From contig NC_037091.1 of the NCBI RefSeq assembly GCF_002994745.2, forward strand, positions 8,208,001 through 8,272,000: a DNA stretch of 64,000 nucleotides. The letters are read 5' to 3'. Position 1 is the stretch's first letter. Each line of letters opens with the position of its first letter. This DNA comes from Rosa chinensis. Its lineage: Eukaryota > Streptophyta > Magnoliopsida > Rosales > Rosaceae. The notes beneath the pieces were generated by a model. It was not told where the DNA came from, did not search any database, and worked only from the letters and a program-made list of their open reading frames with translations. Shown here in pieces: positions 52,993 to 64,000 of the stretch. A program made the position numbers and the translations under genes.

Positions 52993-55574
52993 AAGACAGA
53001 AAACAACTCAATATATGTACACTCAATTTCGGACCATCAAAAGTCCATGAAATATGAGAGCAGCATTTTTTTTCTCTGTGTGATTAGCAGAAAGTTAGGT
53101 GTTTGATCCAGAATACAGTATGATCTGTTTTGACATCATCACATATGTCAAATAAGAACACAAGTTACACGGGTAAGTATTGGTAACCAGGCTCCAAAAA
53201 TATGAAAGAATCTTTTCAAAGCCATGATTCAAATGCCCTTGAATGTATTAGATCAGTATATGTATAGCGTGCTATTGAGTAACAATTTTTTTACTTCCTT
53301 TTTCAACAAAATTCACAAATATTGTCTGTTTAGTTGTCGTGGACAATTTTAATAACAAGATAGTCGATAAGACAAACACAAACAATGACTGATTATATAT
53401 ACAATTCTCGAAATTTGTGTTCTTCGTTTCAGCAAAGTTAATTAGTTCCAAGTCTATTTTGATCAGTTTTATATACTAATCATAGATGCATGTATTATCA
53501 ATATTGAAACTACTTTTATCAATATATCTTTCATTATTTGTCTTGTTGTCTTTTTAGCATATTTTGAGCAATTTTACATAAATTATATATAGTTTCTATA
53601 AACATTGAAATTTTAGCGATAGACCTTCGATATTTCTCTCATCACCACATCAAAAGCTACTGATAGCTAGGTATCAGAATTCGGAACTAACTATAAATCG
53701 GAGCAGATTAACAGAAACCTAATAGGGTTGCAGTCTACACTGTGCGCAATTATTGAACCTATATAAACAAAAAGAAAACGTGTGCGATCATCTTGGTGGG
53801 GATCAAAGTATATGCATTATGAATGAGTGGTGAAACTTAAAAAAGCATATCACGCCCATAACAGTATGGACAGATTCAGTGAAGGTGTTACACACACACA
53901 CTATCACAATCACAAAATCACACTATGGACGGTGACACTTACCAGTGAGTAAGTAAGAATCGATTTTGGGATGTATCAAACCACAAACAAAGCTTATGTT
54001 CATCGAGCCGACGTCCAGATTTTGCATCACCAGAAGTAAAAAGTGAAAATAGAAACGTACCAGAATTAATCATCTAAGGCATGCATATAAATTCTTAGTG
54101 GCTCTTGATTTGTTTTTGTATAACAAAAAGGATCGAGCAAGCATATTCGCCATGCTTATAGTGATATCCTATTGCTCATAAATATCATAACCCGGGCTTT
54201 AAATCTGCTCGATCATCTTTATTGCAGGAATTGATTAATTAATAAGTATTATAATATTATATCTTGCTTAATTAGGAAGAGGCCGTTACACTACTAGATC
54301 TTGCTATATGTTGCGACTAGATATCGTCTCTATTATTCTTAAACTTATCTTTGCAATTCCGTGTGGAAATGAGCCACAATAAAGTCAAATTGGTGCACTA
54401 TCAATTAATTATGAATTAACAGTACCTTTCGTTGGTGATATTGCTATAAAAGTGAAGGGGATTACTCTGAGCTTTTGAGCTTATTGCAAATTTCCTGCTG
54501 GAAAAACTTTCAGCTTATTGTCAAAAATTTCGACCGGATTAGGAGTCACACTCTTTACCCCACACTCTACGAAGCCTAGTTGTGAATCCGATGACTTGTC
54601 ATATATTATGGTTTGAAATGACGGAAATGTCAATACTTCAGGTTTATGAAATTTTTGATAAAAACTTTGAGTGTCAATTCAAATATTGACAAAAAAAAAA
54701 ATTTCGCATATTTTGACCAATTCAAGGTGAAAAATGGGGTCGCTCCTTTGACAAAACTGGGGTGGTGAACCCTAATTGGTAAAAAAAAAAAAAACAACTC
54801 TAGAAAAACATGCGCAAAGTAAACAGATTATTTATGGATCTTTCCAAATATACCCAGCAACTATTTATGTACACCCAACAAATTTTTTACATCCAACAAA
54901 TTTGTAAAATCTATAATTATACTAGTAAATTTTCCTATAATACTTTTTTTCTTTAATTAAACCGAGCAAACTCATACACCCTGACCAAGAATACCAAACA
55001 CCCAACTGTTTTTCATGGAACAAATATAATCTCTGTATCAGTTTCATAGCATTTGATGAAAATCATACAGGCGTCTATTGCCCTTCTTCCATCTCTTCTT
55101 ATTGTCTCTCTATCTATATAAATTTCTCTGAGCTTTATCTCTTTCTCTCTCTTTATTTGATCTTGGAGGTTAGCCAGATCATTAGTGTAATCCCAATCTT
55201 TTGAAGCCAGAAACTTAAACTGCTCCTTAATTAATCAAGATCATATTTCATACATTCATATTTCATACATAAATATAAATTAATTTCTTCAGAGAATCAT
55301 CAATCATGCATACTGCTAATTCGTTTGTCCAACTAGAATGATGAGACTATTATGATCTTAAAACAATTTGCAGTATTGATATCGGCGGCTAGTCAAAGGC
55401 GAAGGTGGAAAGAATGGAGTTTTATTTTTTTTAAAATAATTATGAAAATGTGAGGGTAATACTGGAAGATTATGACAAAATTTTCATGGCCAATATTACT
55501 TAAATTTTTGCTGGGTACAAATAGTAAGACCCTTATTTATTTGTGAAAATTATCAGGAGGTTCGTGCGAATTCA
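52993..55574. other. Intergenic, no gene seen
   Basis: Low-GC sequence with A homopolymers (54690, 54780). No convincing frame, RNA gene or transposon terminus was recognised. Confidence 0.4.
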
Positions 55575-55690
55575 GGAAAGCAGCATAGCTTGGTAGCGCG
55601 TTGGTTTTGAGTACAAAATGTTATGTGTTCGAATCCTATCATGATCGTCTTTCTCTGAAGAAGAGGCAAAATATATTCAACTTGAATTCA
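55575..55690 (+). repeat. tRNA-related SINE candidate
   Basis: CATAGCTTGGTAGCGCG is close to a pol III A box, and GTGTTCGAATCCT 45 bases on is close to the B box GGTTCGANTCC. The spacing fits a tRNA-derived head. It does not fold as an intact tRNA by eye. A SINE body with an AT-rich tail would end before the TRIM at 55727. Confidence 0.45.
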
Positions 55691-55726
55691 GTATGCAAAA
55701 ACTAATTTTAAAAATATTTTACATAC

Positions 55727-56296
55727 TGTTAGAGAGGAAAGATCCCACATTAGAAAAGTGACAAATAAAATATAATTTATAAGTGGGTGACTCTTACCCA
55801 ATTGTACCGAGACCCTTTGTGATTAAAATCCAACACTCATCGGGTGGTTAAGTTTGGACAATATCGGTACAATGGCGGGCCACAGGCCACACTTGTCACT
55901 GTTTAACATGATATCATAGCGGGTCTCTAATTGTCATGGGCCCGAATTTGGGTTCCTTATATTGCCATCAGAATATTCAGATTGGATTGTTACTAAGTGT
56001 CTAATGTCTGGGCCTTGGATTGTTATATGTCCCAATTTCCAATGTGGGAAATTGAGAATTGGATTGTTAATTAATTTCACGTGCAGACCTAGAGTTAGGT
56101 TGCACGTGAGAGAGTGTGTTGGAGATGAAATATCTCACATTTCCAGTGACAAATAAAATATAACTTATAAGTGGGTGACTCTTACCCAATTGTACCGAGG
56201 TTTTTTGTGATTAAAACCCAACACATATCAGATGATTAAGTTAGGACAGTATCTGTACAATTGTGAACCACGAGCCATGCTTGTCGCTGTTTAACA
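55727..56296 (+). mobile_element. Complete TRIM retrotransposon
   Basis: Two terminal repeats, 55727-55908 (182 bases) and 56117-56296 (180 bases), begin TGTT[AG]GAGA and end CTGTTTAACA. The 5-base duplication CATAC is identical at 55722-55726 and 56297-56301. A primer-binding site, TGATATCATAGCGGG, close to the initiator tRNA-Met complement, follows the left repeat, and a GAGAGAGTG purine tract precedes the right one. There is no coding capacity, so it must rely on another element's enzymes. The LTR opening with a C[AC]CACATT motif is typical of plant TRIMs. Confidence 0.93.
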
Positions 56297-56585
56297 CATA
56301 CCTCTTAGATATTTCTAAAATAATATATTGATTCAAAGAAATTTAAACCCTAACTATATATACAAACTAATTTTTTTCCAAATCTCAGTCGGCATGATAT
56401 TCAAGTTTGGGAATTCGGACGTGCATTATTGCAATTTCGTAATTGGTGGGGGTCCATGTGGTCCAATACTTTCAAAACAGAGCCTGAATGCCAACTTTTA
56501 TTTACCATAAAGGACAACAACTACCAAATAATATTGTCCAGTTGCTTGCAGAAGCCCAAGTCATCACAACAGAGGCAAAAACCAT

Positions 56586-56593
56586 TATAAAAG
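56586..56593 (+). promoter_or_regulatory. TATA box of gene 5
   Basis: TATAAAAG, 68 bases upstream of the ATG at 56661; a leader of about 40 bases is expected. Confidence 0.7.
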
Positions 56594-56660
56594 GCCTCCA
56601 CCCTACACAAGTTTTGCACCATCCAGAACTCTTCACTGAGCTCACCCTAGTCTAAGCACA

Positions 56661-57053
56661 ATGTCCTCCAAATCCTTTCTGGTTTTTCTGTTACTGGGTG
56701 TGCTGCTTCTGATCACCACCACTTCTTCTCTTGCTGATCACGACGATGATCATAAGAAACCTCCCCACAAACCACCACACAAGCCTCCAGCTTCCCTGGA
56801 CTTGGACGTAGCTCAACCACGGCCCATTTTGGCCGGCAAGCCTCCTAAGGGACCAGTAAAGCCACCGCCGGGAAAGAAGCCACCGACTTCCTCACCATTT
56901 GATGACGAGGCTGACTCCCACAAGCCACCACAGAAGCCACCACCCAAAAAGAAGCCACCGACGTCCTCACCACTTGATGTTAAGGATGACGGACACAAGC
57001 CACCCTATAAGCCGCCACACAAGCCACCACACAAACCTCCTACAGCCAACTAA
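56661..57053 (+). CDS. Short secreted KPP-rich protein, relative of the repeat family (130 aa)
   Basis: Signal peptide 1-25 (MSSKSFLVFLLLGVLLL..., Ser-Leu-Ala before Asp26), very close in form to the four minus-strand proteins, followed by the same acidic/His start (DHDDDHKKPPHKPP). The mature protein is about 105 residues: HKPP repeats, a PILAGKPPKGPVKPPP stretch, two KKPPTSSP-[FL]-D units, and a KPPHKPPHKPP tail. It has no LLE/RRLL motifs, no GEKPP units and no cysteine. Likely an extracellular proline-rich protein and perhaps the simpler ancestral form or a degenerate member. No intron is apparent. The promoter does not share the GTCACGAGTGATGTC block. Confidence 0.85.
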   Translation: MSSKSFLVFLLLGVLLLITTTSSLADHDDDHKKPPHKPPHKPPASLDLDVAQPRPILAGKPPKGPVKPPPGKKPPTSSPFDDEADSHKPPQKPPPKKKPPTSSPLDVKDDGHKPPYKPPHKPPHKPPTAN

Positions 57054-57125
57054 GAGAGGCATGCATGCATGCATTGAGCATTTTATGCTTACCTAGTTTG
57101 GTTATTAATATGTATTGTGTATGAA

Positions 57126-57131
57126 AATAAA
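57126..57131 (+). terminator. Candidate poly(A) signal of gene 5
   Basis: AATAAA, 73 bases after the stop codon, in AT-rich sequence. Confidence 0.5.
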
Positions 57132-58548
57132 GAGGTGGATGTGATCACGTACTGTGTAATAACTAGTACTGCTGGTTAGTCCGAGTACTTGGAGATGGGG
57201 GATGTATGCAAATCCATGTTCACTCAGGCTTGTCATGTTATGTACTCGGATTTACTTTGCAGCTATGAGTATAAAGAACCCTTTTTTTAGTTTGTGTATA
57301 CTCTCAGGCAGTGAGGACCAAATTATTTGGGCCTGTGGTGAACTATTAATAAAGTCCACAACAAATAGTGAATTGATTAAAACTCTAGGCCTGTGGTTTC
57401 AACCGCCCAATAGAAGAAAACCAAAGGGAGGCCCAACATACAGAAACCTACTTCTCAACCTATTCGACAAAGACCAGGGCACATTTCCCAAAAAAAAAAA
57501 AAAAAAGACCAGGGCACAAAGAGTAGCCCAGTTTGAACACCAAATCAACAAAACAGTAGACAAATTACAGCGGAGTCGGGAGACATTAAAATTCAAACTA
57601 GAGAAGGGGTTACTCTATCGGCCCATTTTGCAAACCCCCACTAGGCCAGTGAAGTCGCCGCACGAGCTGTGCTGTTTGGATCAGGACAAAAGCTCTTTGG
57701 TTATCCAACAGTAACTTTTCAGTTTTTTTTTTTTTTTGGTTGAAAACTTTTCAGTCCTTTAACAATAACTTTTCTATTATTGGACAATAACTTTCAAATT
57801 CTAACACTATCTTTTGGTTAATCGGCAATAATTTTTAGAGAAAATGTCAATAATTTTTCAAAAGATTAATTATTTTTGTGAATGACAATTTGTTTTCTGG
57901 AAAATAATCATAACTTTTTTAGTTCATTGGCAATAGTTTATTGGTTCGAGACAGTAATTTTTCGAAAAATGGTAGCTTAGATTTAAGAGTCACTGTAGTT
58001 GCAGGGAGCTAGTCCCACAATTGCGGGCAGTTCAAGTTCTGATCGAAATTGCTCAGGTTAGTGAGTCCTCACCTACTCCTTATCTATCTAATAGTTTCTT
58101 CTATCTACTTTTGACTTTTTGGAAGAATGATAGTGATTTTTCTAAACAATGACAGTAGTTTTTAAGTTAGTCGGCAATAGCTTTTCAATTAATAATACTA
58201 GCACATTTGTGTGGAGTCCATTCATGAACTAGCACATTTGTCTTGCTTATGTTGTAAGAGGTGGGTTAATATCATAGTCTGTTGGAGATGGTGAGTAGGG
58301 TGTGGTTGCTCTCATGGTGGCAGATGAACGGAGCTACCAAGGAATCTGGACCCCAAAAGAGAGGGTTGTAGGCTTTAGGAGATGAGAAGAGAGAAGAGGA
58401 TGGTAGTTTTGACATTTCGTCCAAATTGAGAGTCAAAATCTGAAAACTAGGCCCTTATGTCGGGGCCAACTCAGCTTGTAACGTCATCCAAGGAGCCAAT
58501 TTTGAATTTTGGATGCAGGTGACGAAAATTGAAAGTGCAAGGACCAAG
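57132..58548. other. Intergenic, no gene seen
   Basis: Contains a poly(A) tract (57486-57505) flanked by duplicated AGACCAGGGCACA, possibly a tiny retroposition scar. Many short copies of a [CG]AATA[GA][CT]TTTTC motif follow (57720-58200) and recur at 59910-60200. The frame 57202-57714 has no domain. Confidence 0.4.
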
Positions 58549-59162
58549 GTTCGAAAAATCACTAGGCACTAGTCGGGAGGTGGTCAAGGTACTAGCGCCT
58601 AGGCTGCTAGGCGGGTGCCTAGGCGTCGCGTAGGCGGTTTTATATATGTTTAATTTTTAATTTATTTTTATAGCATATAATTATATAACATGTATTTTTC
58701 TCTATATTACTTACCAATTTTAGATCCATACCACAGCAACACAGGCCAATCCATTGTCTCATATCAACAATAGAAGTATAAAATAGCAAAAGAGCTCCGT
58801 AAACATTACATTAAGGAAAACCCAACTGAAATTAAGTAAACAAATACATAAATGATCCAAATTTGTGTATAATTCAACAATATTCTAAGTCTGGAATTGC
58901 AACAACCATCGCTACTACAATATGATTGATTTATATGATATAATAGCAAAACAATCATCAGTACAATTAAGAAACAACAATTAAGCATAAACAACTATAA
59001 GTGATTGGTTTTAGCATCGTAAACAAAAAAACCCAGATGATTAAGAACAAGAAACTTTCGATCTTTTTTGGTGAATTTCAATTTTCAGCGAACCTAACAA
59101 GAAATGAAATGCATAATGTAATTAGAGAATATTGAAGAGACCGCCGTGATTGTCTCTGTCAG

Positions 59163-59200
<38 letters not shown>

Positions 59201-59463
59201 CTCCGTCGAGGAGAGAGTCAAGGATAGAGAAGCCGGGATAGATTGGACCTCCGTTCAGGAGAGAGTCAGAGATAGATCGGACCACCGTCGGTGCAGAAAA
59301 GAATCCAAAGCAAAACCAACCACTGAGGCTAGTCCGCCCAGCCACCCAATCGACCGCCTAGGCCGCCCAAACCCCAACCGTCCACCTCCACCGATTGGGC
59401 ATTACTCGCGGCGGAGACCCACCGCCGAGCGCCTAGGCTGTCTGGGCGGCCGATTTTTAGAAC
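58549..59463. mobile_element. Inverted-repeat element with GCGCCTAGGC subterminal motifs
   Basis: Ends GTTCGAAAAATC (58549-58560) and GATTTTTAGAAC (59452-59463) are inverted repeats with one mismatch. Inside both ends are many GCCTAGGC/GGCGGTGG-type motifs. The target duplication is unclear. Contains a GA run (59165-59196). Probably non-autonomous hAT-like; no transposase. Confidence 0.6.
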
Positions 59464-60239
59464 ACTGACAGGGACCATCATGATTAAAAAAAAGATCAGA
59501 GACCAAACTGATGTTTGCCCTAAAGTTAAAGAAGGCAAACGGAATTTAGTACGCAAATGGTGTTTTTTAGGGGAGGGGGAGGGAGGGGGAAAGAGAGAGA
59601 GAATCTTTTCCATATATAAATTAAACATGAAATCAAGCTATATAAGATGTAGATCTTGAAGAGATGAGTAATTTTCATACTTGAATTAGTTGTATAGGTG
59701 GTCTATGGCATGGAAAAATGACACAAAGCCGTTGGAGAATCATGAGTTTTCGAGGCTCTATTTGTTATCATCATTGATCGTATGGAAGATTCATGCGCTT
59801 GCGAGAGGAGCTATTTGCGCTGGTGGTCTACAAGGAGACCAGACAACGGAGATTTGATCAAGTCGAGTTTGGTATGAAAAAAGGGTTGGTGGCTTTTGGA
59901 TAGAAGCATTAGCTTCTCTGTTTATTAACAGTAGCTTTTCGGTTCATTAACAATAGCATTTTGATTCTATGATAGTAACTTTTCGAAAAATTACTTTTTC
60001 TTTTAATTGACAGTAGTTTGTATGGAAAATGACTGATTGACAATAACTTTTTTGTCATCCACAATAGTTTTTCGGCTTGGACGATGGCTTGCAAATGAGA
60101 TGTCAGTACTTTTTTTGGAGAATGGCAATAGCTTTTATGAAGAATGATAATAGTTTTCAGTTTTTTTTTTTCAGCAGTAGCTTTTCAGAGAATGACAGTA
60201 GGTATATAACTATGTGTGTTGAATATATATTTAAACATA
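59464..60239. other. Intergenic, repetitive AATAGCTTTT motifs
   Basis: A degenerate repeat of AATAGCTTTTC-like units (59910-60200) matches 57720-58200, so the inverted-repeat element and its surroundings sit within or between copies of an older repeat. No gene. Confidence 0.45.
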
Positions 60240-61682
60240 GGAGAAAAATATACAAACAATACCCAAATTAAGGCCCACTCTTAACTTTAGTACCCGACTA
60301 TGCAAAATTATCACTTTGGTACCTCAAGTTTGAAGCCCGACCCAGTAATGGTACATGACGGCGTTAACTAACAATCCACGTGCTATATTTAGAGTGGCAT
60401 TTTGGTCATTTTGTTACCCAAACTTTCTCTTCTGCAGATCCCTCCTTCTCCACCTCGTCTTCTTCATCTGGGTTTTGTTATCTTGTAATTGGAAAATTCC
60501 AAAACACTTGAACATACAAGAGCTTTCAAAACCAATCAGGCAAACATTCCATTAACCAGGAAGAGAAGAATGGATTTCAGAATCATGGGTTTGGATTGAC
60601 AGCCTTACAAGTTCATGAGGAAGTTTGCGCTGCCCGTTACCGCCACCACATCTTCCTGCAAATCTCTGTCGTCTCCGGCTGCCTGGTTCTCTTCCTCGTC
60701 GCTTGTTCACCGCCTCTCCACCACCACAATCACCTCTTGCTATTGTGTTTCCACGCCACACTACTCACTTACTCACCTCTCCTCCAATTTCTTCACCTCC
60801 GATTAATTTGTAACAGTTTGGATTGAAGAGGCTTTGCTCTACTTAAACTTGAACAGTGAACCACAGTGGTTCAGTAACTCCAAAATTCCAATTTTTGCTA
60901 ACCACGGTGAGTTGAAACCAAACCATCGCCGGAAAACATGGAAATTCACCGCAAAACCAAACATCTTCTCCTCTTCGATTCTCTTTCCCAATTTGGCAGA
61001 TGGACAAGAAGGTACTGTAGGCTTCTTCACCTTGCGCAGACGAAGCTATCGCCATCGGTCTAGCTTGCAGCAGTGGTTGGTGTCGAAAAATATGCCCAAA
61101 AACCCGAGAAGCTTTCGGGCTTCATCCTGCCATCCTCACTGCTAGTTCGGAGAAGGGAGGACCGTGCTCCTCTTCGAGCCGCCTAGAGGAAGCTAACGGC
61201 GCCGGTGGGACTTCGACGGTGATCGGAGAGTGAAGAAATCGTTGGTTCCCCATCGGAACGAAAACGGGTTGATGTCAGAGTTGGTCTGGGTTTGCAATTT
61301 GATGCATCTCGAGCTAATCCAATACCTATTAACCAATTCAACATTCAATCTTCCTCTCCCTCCTTCCTTCCGTATGATCACACAAACAAGGAGCAATGAT
61401 GGGGGAGAAGATATCTCACCTGTTGCACAGAGAGAGAGAGAGAACAGTGAGGGAGAGAAATCAAGTTGGTATGAATAAAAAAACAATTTGGGTTAACATA
61501 TCGAGTGACCAAAATACCCCTCATGGTTTGCCACTTGGCTTGAGACTTAATGCCGTTATTGACGGCGTGTACCATTTATGGGTCGGGCTTCAAACTTGGA
61601 GTACCAAAGTGATAGTTTTGCATAGTCAGGTACTGAAGTTAAGAGTGTGCCTTAGTTCGGGTACTGTTTGTAAAATTTTCCC
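60240..61682. mobile_element. MULE-like element with long TIRs, related to 13429-14986
   Basis: Long inverted ends (60240-about 60440; about 61480-61682) share GTACC, AAGTTTGAAGCCCGACCC, GTACCAAAGTGATA and GGCGTTA-type motifs. The duplication TTAAACATA is identical at 60231-60239 and 61683-61691. TIR motifs (GGTACCT-AAGTT-GCCCGACC-TGGTA) are recognisably the same family as the nested MULE. The interior is GC-richer, with several short frames and no transposase; Pack-MULE candidate. Confidence 0.85.
60834..61145 (+). other. Gene-like interior of the 60-kb MULE
   Basis: Frame of 103 codons (LNLNSEPQWFSNSKIPIF..., RRKTWKFTAKPNIFSSSILF). It looks like ordinary coding-type sequence but I recognise no family. 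It could be a captured exon or UTR. Overlapping frames in other phases make the reading uncertain. Confidence 0.3.
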
Positions 61683-61692
61683 TTAAACATAG

Positions 61693-62329
61693 TGACATTT
61701 TTGTAAATTTTGAATGAATAAGAGAAACTGAAAGGCTAAATGTCAGAAAAAAAAATTGTCTGGGAGACCTTGAGGGCAATGAATTTTTTCTTCCACCTGC
61801 AAGTTTCGAGATAGTATATCATACTCCTAAACCAGATGCATAAGTAAAGAATAACATAGATCTACAATTCGGCCTCCAACCACCTTTTACATGTCAGTTA
61901 ATGTAGTGAGAACTTTCACTATTTATTTTTACTTGTTCCAGTTTATTTTTTAGACACGTAACATATCGTGCCAAGCTCTTAACGAGATTAAGAATCTTAA
62001 TTTACTATTTCAAAAAAAAAAAATCTTAATTTACTGACTTATTTTTATTAATTTTTTTTATCGCACCAATAAAAATTTCAATTGAAAAAAGAATAGAAAA
62101 TTACATATAAGTAACTAACCAAATTTACAAAAACAGAAAACCCATCTTGTATAAGATTTACACAAATAAGGACATAAAGCCTAAGCCCAAAGAGAATGAA
62201 GTAGACCTAATCTCTGAGATTTCCTGCGTAATTACGAATCAATACAATTTTTCATTAAAATTACTGCAATGCCATTATCAAAAGATGTACCTACATGTAC
62301 GTTTGCAAGCATAATTAGCTATAATGAGC
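61693..62329. other. Intergenic, no gene seen
   Basis: AT-rich with A runs; no feature recognised. Confidence 0.4.
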
Positions 62330-62795
62330 CACGCTCATTGTACCGCCAAAGGTATCAACTCTCACCAAGGGGGTGACCTGCGGAGACACGGCCAGGCGGG
62401 CTACCGCCCGAGCCCGGGATCGCCCCCAGATCACTGCTGACGCGCCGCCACGCGCCGTGCCAAGGTAGCATCAGAAGCTCCAGACGCTGGGAATCAAAGC
62501 ACATCAGTCCCACATCGAAAACAAGAAGAAGATCAACCTTCTCCTCACCTATAAAAGGTTCTCTCCTCTCTCCTCATTAGTTACGCATTTACTACTCATT
62601 TATTGTTATGCTGCCTATATGCATTGACTGACTTAGGCATCGGAGAAGTGAAGACCGCCCAACGCGGTCTCCCTCTGACGCCCTGTCTCTCGTGTGACAG
62701 CTAGCGGAGGCCATCAAATCCTCAGAGTAGCGGTCCGCCCATCGGACCCGCGTTAAACGAAAGATTGGCTACCGCCGGACTTTGAGCATTAACAA
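62330..62795 (+). repeat. Solo-LTR-like segment
   Basis: GC-rich block in AT-rich surroundings, running from TGAGCCACGCTCATTG to TTGAGCATTAACA, with a TATA box (CCTATAAAAGG, about 62549-62559), CT-rich downstream sequence and CACATCG-type motifs before it. The layout fits an LTR of a Gypsy-type element. No clean target duplication was found, so the boundaries are approximate. Confidence 0.45.
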
Positions 62796-63539
62796 AATAT
62801 TATGATTTTTTTCTCTCAACTCCCTCCGTTTAGACCCAAACTTTTCTCTTCTCTCATCAGCTCCCTCCGGCAACTCAAGACCTCGCCTCATCAGACTTAG
62901 GACACTGCCGCAGCTCCGATGCCGATCGTTGATCTCAAGTCAGATGTCGGTGAGTCCAACCCGTAGCTCCGATGCCGGTGGTCGATCTCACGTTTTCTCC
63001 ACCTCCAGCTACTCCTCCTCTTAACTCCGCCGATCCCGAGGCCCCAATCTCCTTCAATCCTTCTTCTTATTTGGAGGTTCGTCTCTGCTCTCAGCTTCGC
63101 ATCCACTTCTAATTCCATAGTCTCTGCTATAGCTTTCTCACATTTTGCCGGAAAAATCAGATGCCGGAATGAGGAAGATTTTGACTTCTGATACTCTTGG
63201 ATTGCTGCTTCTCACTTGTGTCGACTGTTTTTTCAATTTGGTGTTGCATTTTGTGTTGGATCTAATTGGGAATCGTCGTGATTTGGCTTAATTTGATTCT
63301 GATAATGAATTGGTTTTTTATTTTTGTGTGGTAGAGTAGCTTTAGTGTTTGATTAACTAAATTGCTATTCAAATCTGGATCAGCTTAGGGCTTTTTTAGT
63401 GTCGTGGATGTCTGTGTACTTATTTTGAAGTCTGAGACTGCTGATTTCAGTTGCTGATTAATGTTATTGTGATTTTAGTTTGTTGTGGTTTCGATTAACA
63501 TTTGAGAAATTGGTGTAAGTAATGGGGTTGGTTTACTTG
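62796..63539. other. Possible exon/UTR sequence, unassigned
   Basis: 62800-63120 is moderately GC-rich with two copies of CGATGCCG[GA]T[GC]GTCGATCTCA-like sequence (62918-62940; 62970-62992). The rest is T-rich and intron-like. No protein recognised. Confidence 0.3.
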
Positions 63540-64000
63540 AAATGAGAATGCAGTGGTAGAACTGGATGAGTATGAGTACAACGAGTGCAGTAGCAGGATT
63601 GGATGAGTGCAGTAGCAGGATTAGGCGATGACGAGTGCAGTAGCAGAACACGAGTAGCAGAACCAGACACGACTGCAAGTGCAGTAGCAGAACTGGACGA
63701 GTATGAGTGCAGCGAGTGCAGTAGCAGGATTGGACGATGACGAGTGCAGTAGTAGAACATGAGTACGAGGACAGTAGCAGAACATGAGTACAAGGACAGT
63801 AGCAGAACTAGACGAAGTATGAGTGCAACGAGTACAATAGCAGGATTGGATGAGTACAGTGACAAGTGCAGTAACAGAACTGGACATGAGTACAAGTGCA
63901 GTAGCAGAACTTGACGAGTATGAGTGCAACGAGTGCAGTAGCAGAATTGGACGAGAGCAATAGTAGGATTAGACGATGAGATGAGAGTAGCAGGAGAGTG
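63540..64000. repeat. Tandem minisatellite GAGTGCAGTAGCAG, runs off the window
   Basis: More than a dozen copies of a GAGTGCAGTAGCAG[AG]A core in degenerate higher-order units of about 20-40 bases (GGATTGGA / GAACTGGACGAGTATGA between cores). The array is not complete at the window end. Minus-strand frames (63475-63929) are translations of the repeat, rich in Ser, Thr, Tyr, Cys, Leu and Ala, and are not credited as genes. Confidence 0.88.

Noticed and set aside
55585..55660. tRNA gene
   Set aside because: A and B box-like sequences are present, but I could not form the acceptor and anticodon stems; treated as a SINE candidate.
57202..57714. 170-codon frame downstream of gene 5
   Set aside because: It crosses a poly(A) tract and a short duplicated scar, and shows no domain or composition typical of a real protein.
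63475..63929. Minus-strand Ser/Tyr/Cys/Ala-rich proteins
   Set aside because: They are readings of the minisatellite in different frames, not conserved coding.

Overview
This is a nuclear window from a flowering plant, most likely a dicot; Rosaceae is only a guess. The evidence is TATA-driven intron-less genes for secreted Pro/Lys/His-rich proteins, low-GC intergenic DNA with many CT, GA and TA microsatellites, and a dense mix of plant transposable elements (Copia, L1-like LINEs, TRIM, hAT, MULE, MITEs). No bacterial, organellar or rRNA/tRNA gene content was seen.

Genes. Four tandem paralogues lie on the minus strand between 1.5 and 20.6 kb (1720-2889, 8198-9322, 15542-17107, 19171-20463). 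Each encodes a signal peptide followed by a proline-rich protein built from units of about 38 residues. Each unit opens with H-[RQ]-L-[LF]-E and carries DGKPSKGEKPP and HKPPHE blocks. The copies differ mainly in repeat number and also share promoter and 3' flanking sequence, so whole transcription units were duplicated. A fifth, much shorter relative (56661-57053, plus strand) lies 36 kb away on the far side of a transposon island. I recognise no enzymatic domain; they look like extracellular or cell-wall proteins. RxLx/RRLL motifs recur at the unit boundaries, which raises the untested possibility that they are precursors cut into several peptides.

Transposon island, 20.7-56.3 kb. Elements with both ends and target-site duplications visible are: Copia element 1 (23818-29979), Copia element 2 (34916-38270), a 5'-truncated LINE (40223-41592), a hAT-like element (42220-43612), a second LINE (49925-52494), a Tourist-like MITE (52668-52989) and a TRIM (55727-56296). 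A decayed minus-strand Copia element (about 44.6-49.0 kb) is interrupted by a 1.77-kb insert flanked by 9-bp direct repeats. All transposon reading frames are broken or truncated.

Between and beyond the genes are MULE-like elements with 9-bp duplications (4029-5031, 13429-14986, 20786-21389 with one mismatch, 60240-61682). The 13.4-kb one sits inside a hAT-like element (12975-15123). There are also inverted-repeat elements (7053-7837, 22820-23700, 58549-59463), SINE-like repeats and tandem repeats at both window edges. Several stretches of 1-3 kb hold nothing I could identify; they are listed as such.
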